Part shown: piece after piece, positions 6,371 through 7,481 of the stretch
How positions within the stretch are numbered: the stretch's first letter is position 1
Layout: each line of letters starts with the position of its first letter
NCBI GenBank assembly: GCA_049800095.1
Contig: JBARJD010000009.1
Coordinates: forward strand, 1-7,481
Origin: JAKIWV01 sp049800095
Lineage (GTDB): Archaea > Thermoplasmatota > Thermoplasmata > Lutacidiplasmatales > UBA184
Reading direction: 5' to 3'
Length of the DNA stretch: 7,481 nucleotides
Notes under the pieces: generated by a model
What the model was told of the DNA's origin: nothing
What the model saw: only the letters and a program-made list of their open reading frames with translations
Database searches by the model: none
Made by a program: the position numbers and the translations under genes

Positions 6371-6400
6371 GCTCGGTCTCCGAGCGGACCCGCCGGGGTC
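6371..6400 (+). terminator. Two adjacent hairpins after the helicase stop codon
   Basis: GCTCGG-TCT-CCGAGC (6371-6385, 6-bp stem) starts at the base after the TGA, and GACCC-GCCG-GGGTC (6387-6400, 5-bp stem) follows one base later. They could protect or define the 3' end of the helicase mRNA. There is no T-tract directly downstream, so the terminator function is uncertain. Confidence 0.35.
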
Positions 6401-6410
6401 GGAGCCGGGG

Positions 6411-6419
6411 TTTCTTAAG
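6411..6419 (+). promoter_or_regulatory. TATA-like box of the SIS-domain gene
   Basis: TTTCTTAAG is the only A/T-rich element in the 88-base gap between the helicase and the SIS gene. Initiation about 25 bases downstream, near 6440, would leave a leader of about 18 bases before ATG 6459. If so, the start site falls within the loop of the hairpin at 6432-6454. Confidence 0.4.
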
Positions 6420-6431
6420 CGCCGGGACTTG

Positions 6432-6454
6432 GGTCCCCCGAATCACGGGGGATC
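6432..6454 (+). promoter_or_regulatory. Stable hairpin containing the SIS gene ribosome-binding region
   Basis: GGTCCCCCG and CGGGGGATC pair over 9 positions (seven perfect, plus one G-U and one more G-C) around the loop AATCA. The 3' arm contains GGGGGATC, the only Shine-Dalgarno-like sequence before ATG 6459. If transcribed whole it would hide the ribosome site; if transcription starts near 6440, the same symmetry would instead be a DNA operator across the start point. Confidence 0.45.
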
Positions 6455-6458
6455 GATC

Positions 6459-7481
6459 ATGGGGTCACCTCACTCTAGTGCGCTGTACCAGAGCATCCAC
6501 CGGCAACCGGAGGTCCTGAGGGACGTCCTTCGGCGAGAGCCGGAGCACGCGCGGCAGGCCGCCGAGATCCTCGCAGGAGGGCGTCGCATCTACCTAGCGG
6601 GAACGGGAACGAGCAGCCATGCGGCCATCGTGACCGAATACCTGTACCGATCGCTGGGGCTCGACGCCGAAGCTCGGACGGTATTCGACCTCGCCAATTA
6701 CGGGCCTCGTCTCCGGCCGGAGGACGTGGTGGTACTGATCAGCCACCGAGGGGGCAAGACGTACGGAAACCGGGTCCTCGAGCTCGCCCGGGCGGCCGGC
6801 GCCAAGTCGATCGGGGTGACCGGTCTGGACTCCCCGATGTCGATACCGGAGGTGATCTTTCATTCTGCACCGCAGGAGAAATCTTCGACGCACACGATGA
6901 GCTATACCGGGAATCTGATGGCGCTCGCGATGGCCGGAGTCGCGTACGCGGAACGGGGGGGCTCGACGCCGCATCCCCTGCGCTCGGTCCTCGAGGCGAT
7001 GCCCATGACGTTCGAGGGCGTTCTCCAGCGGGAGCACGTGATCCAGCCGGTCGCCCAATCGCTCTCGAATTCGGGACGACTCGTCCTGGCGGGAGCTGGC
7101 CCCAACGTGCAGACCGCCCGGGAGGGCGCTCTCAAGGTCAAGGAGTCCTCGTATCTCGTCGCGGAAGGATTCGAGTTCGAGAATCTCCTGCACGGCGGCA
7201 TTCAGCCGCTCAAGGCGGGAGACACCGCCGTGGTGCTGGTGCCTCCAAGTGCGGCCGCGGAGAGAGCGACCGACGTGGTGCGCGCCTTGGAGCTGCTCGG
7301 CGCGTCGATCTTGGTGCTCCATGACGAGTCCCACCCCTTCCCGGTGCCGGCGATCGACCCACCGGGACCCCCCGTCTCCATGTTTCTCCTCCCGTCCGTT
7401 CCGGAGCTGCTCAGTCCGATGGTCAACGTGCTCCCCCTGCAAATCCTCGCGTGCACGACGGCGGAGATCCGCGGAACGAAT
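6459..7481 (+). CDS. Double SIS-domain phosphosugar isomerase/deaminase, GlmS-isomerase-like without glutaminase domain (C-terminus cut)
   Basis: 341 codons are visible and the frame stays open to the window edge. By comparison with GlmS, whose end follows a similar AxIKGTD phrase, only about 10-20 residues are missing from AEIRGTN onward. The N-terminal segment YQSIHRQPEVLRDVL matches the start of the GlmS isomerase half (EQP). The first SIS domain (about 35-170) has GTGTSSH (48-54) and SHRGGKT (95-101) where GlmS has SQSGET. The second (about 195-335) has GRLVLAGAGPN, the catalytic segment ALKVKESSY (Lys227, Glu229) and His245 in LLHGG, equivalents of residues used by GlmS for isomerisation. 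There is no glutaminase domain, so glutamine-dependent GlcN6P synthesis is unlikely unless ammonia is used. A GlmD-type glucosamine-6-phosphate deaminase, an AgaS-like isomerase or another ketose/aldose phosphate isomerase are alternatives. ATG 6459 follows GGGGGATC by about 4 bases. Confidence 0.9.
   Translation, partial: MGSPHSSALYQSIHRQPEVLRDVLRREPEHARQAAEILAGGRRIYLAGTGTSSHAAIVTEYLYRSLGLDAEARTVFDLANYGPRLRPEDVVVLISHRGGKTYGNRVLELARAAGAKSIGVTGLDSPMSIPEVIFHSAPQEKSSTHTMSYTGNLMALAMAGVAYAERGGSTPHPLRSVLEAMPMTFEGVLQREHVIQPVAQSLSNSGRLVLAGAGPNVQTAREGALKVKESSYLVAEGFEFENLLHGGIQPLKAGDTAVVLVPPSAAAERATDVVRALELLGASILVLHDESHPFPVPAIDPPGPPVSMFLLPSVPELLSPMVNVLPLQILACTTAEIRGTN

Noticed and set aside
6371..6458. 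Possible tRNA or small structured RNA in the helicase-SIS gap
   Set aside because: The hairpins are short and separate. There is no cloverleaf, T-loop GTTCRA or CCA end, and the gap is better explained by a transcript end plus a promoter.
6594..7442. 282-codon minus-strand reading frame
   Set aside because: Antisense shadow of the SIS-domain gene, which has conserved motifs in the plus frame open to the window edge.
1..7481. Defence system, mobile element or CRISPR
   Set aside because: No transposase, integrase, nuclease, direct-repeat array or terminal inverted repeats were seen. All genes belong to metabolic, transport, RNA or surface families with similar base composition.

Overview
The window is gene-dense, GC-rich DNA, most likely from an archaeon. 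TATA-like boxes (TTTAAT, TATTAA, CTAAAC, TTCTTAA) lie about 35-40 bases before several start codons, which implies leaderless or very short-leader transcripts. Shine-Dalgarno sites are sparse and appear mainly inside operons. Gene content (an archaeal-type class III aminotransferase with a Cys cluster, a small membrane-anchored N-glycosylation-rich protein, an RGG-tailed DEAD-box helicase) would suit a GC-rich Thermoplasmatota-like lineage. That placement is inference; no rRNA or marker gene is present.

Layout. (1) Minus strand, 1-1921: a class III PLP-dependent aminotransferase (1921 to 524) overlaps by ATGA a medium-chain zinc alcohol/polyol dehydrogenase (527 to 1, cut by the window edge). 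The two form one translationally coupled operon with a promoter near 1955-1970. (2) Plus strand, 2048-2545: a small protein with an N-terminal membrane segment and a Gly/Asn/aromatic-rich exported domain, divergent from the aminotransferase. (3) Minus strand, 2577-4781: two peptide/nickel-type ABC permeases (DppB-like, then DppC-like) in a tight operon, convergent with gene 2. No ATPase or binding protein gene is adjacent. (4) Plus strand, 5015-6370: a DEAD-box RNA helicase with DEGD in place of DEAD and an RGG-type tail, divergent from the permeases across a 233-base regulatory gap. (5) Plus strand, 6459 to the right edge: a GlmS-isomerase-like double SIS-domain protein without the glutaminase domain, almost complete.

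No stretch longer than 300 bases lacks a gene. The three longer gaps (1922-2047, 4782-5014, 6371-6458) hold TATA-like elements and several perfect inverted repeats. I saw no tRNA, rRNA, CRISPR array, insertion sequence or prophage signal.

Together the genes look like ordinary archaeal housekeeping and accessory metabolism: amino-acid or amino-sugar interconversion, peptide-type uptake, RNA remodelling and a cell-surface protein. I found no convincing evidence of a new multi-gene defence or mobile system. The points most worth a second look are the hairpin that contains the ribosome-binding region of the SIS gene, the altered SIS phosphate loop, the stand-alone permease pair, the pilin-like surface protein and the palindrome in the helicase/permease gap.
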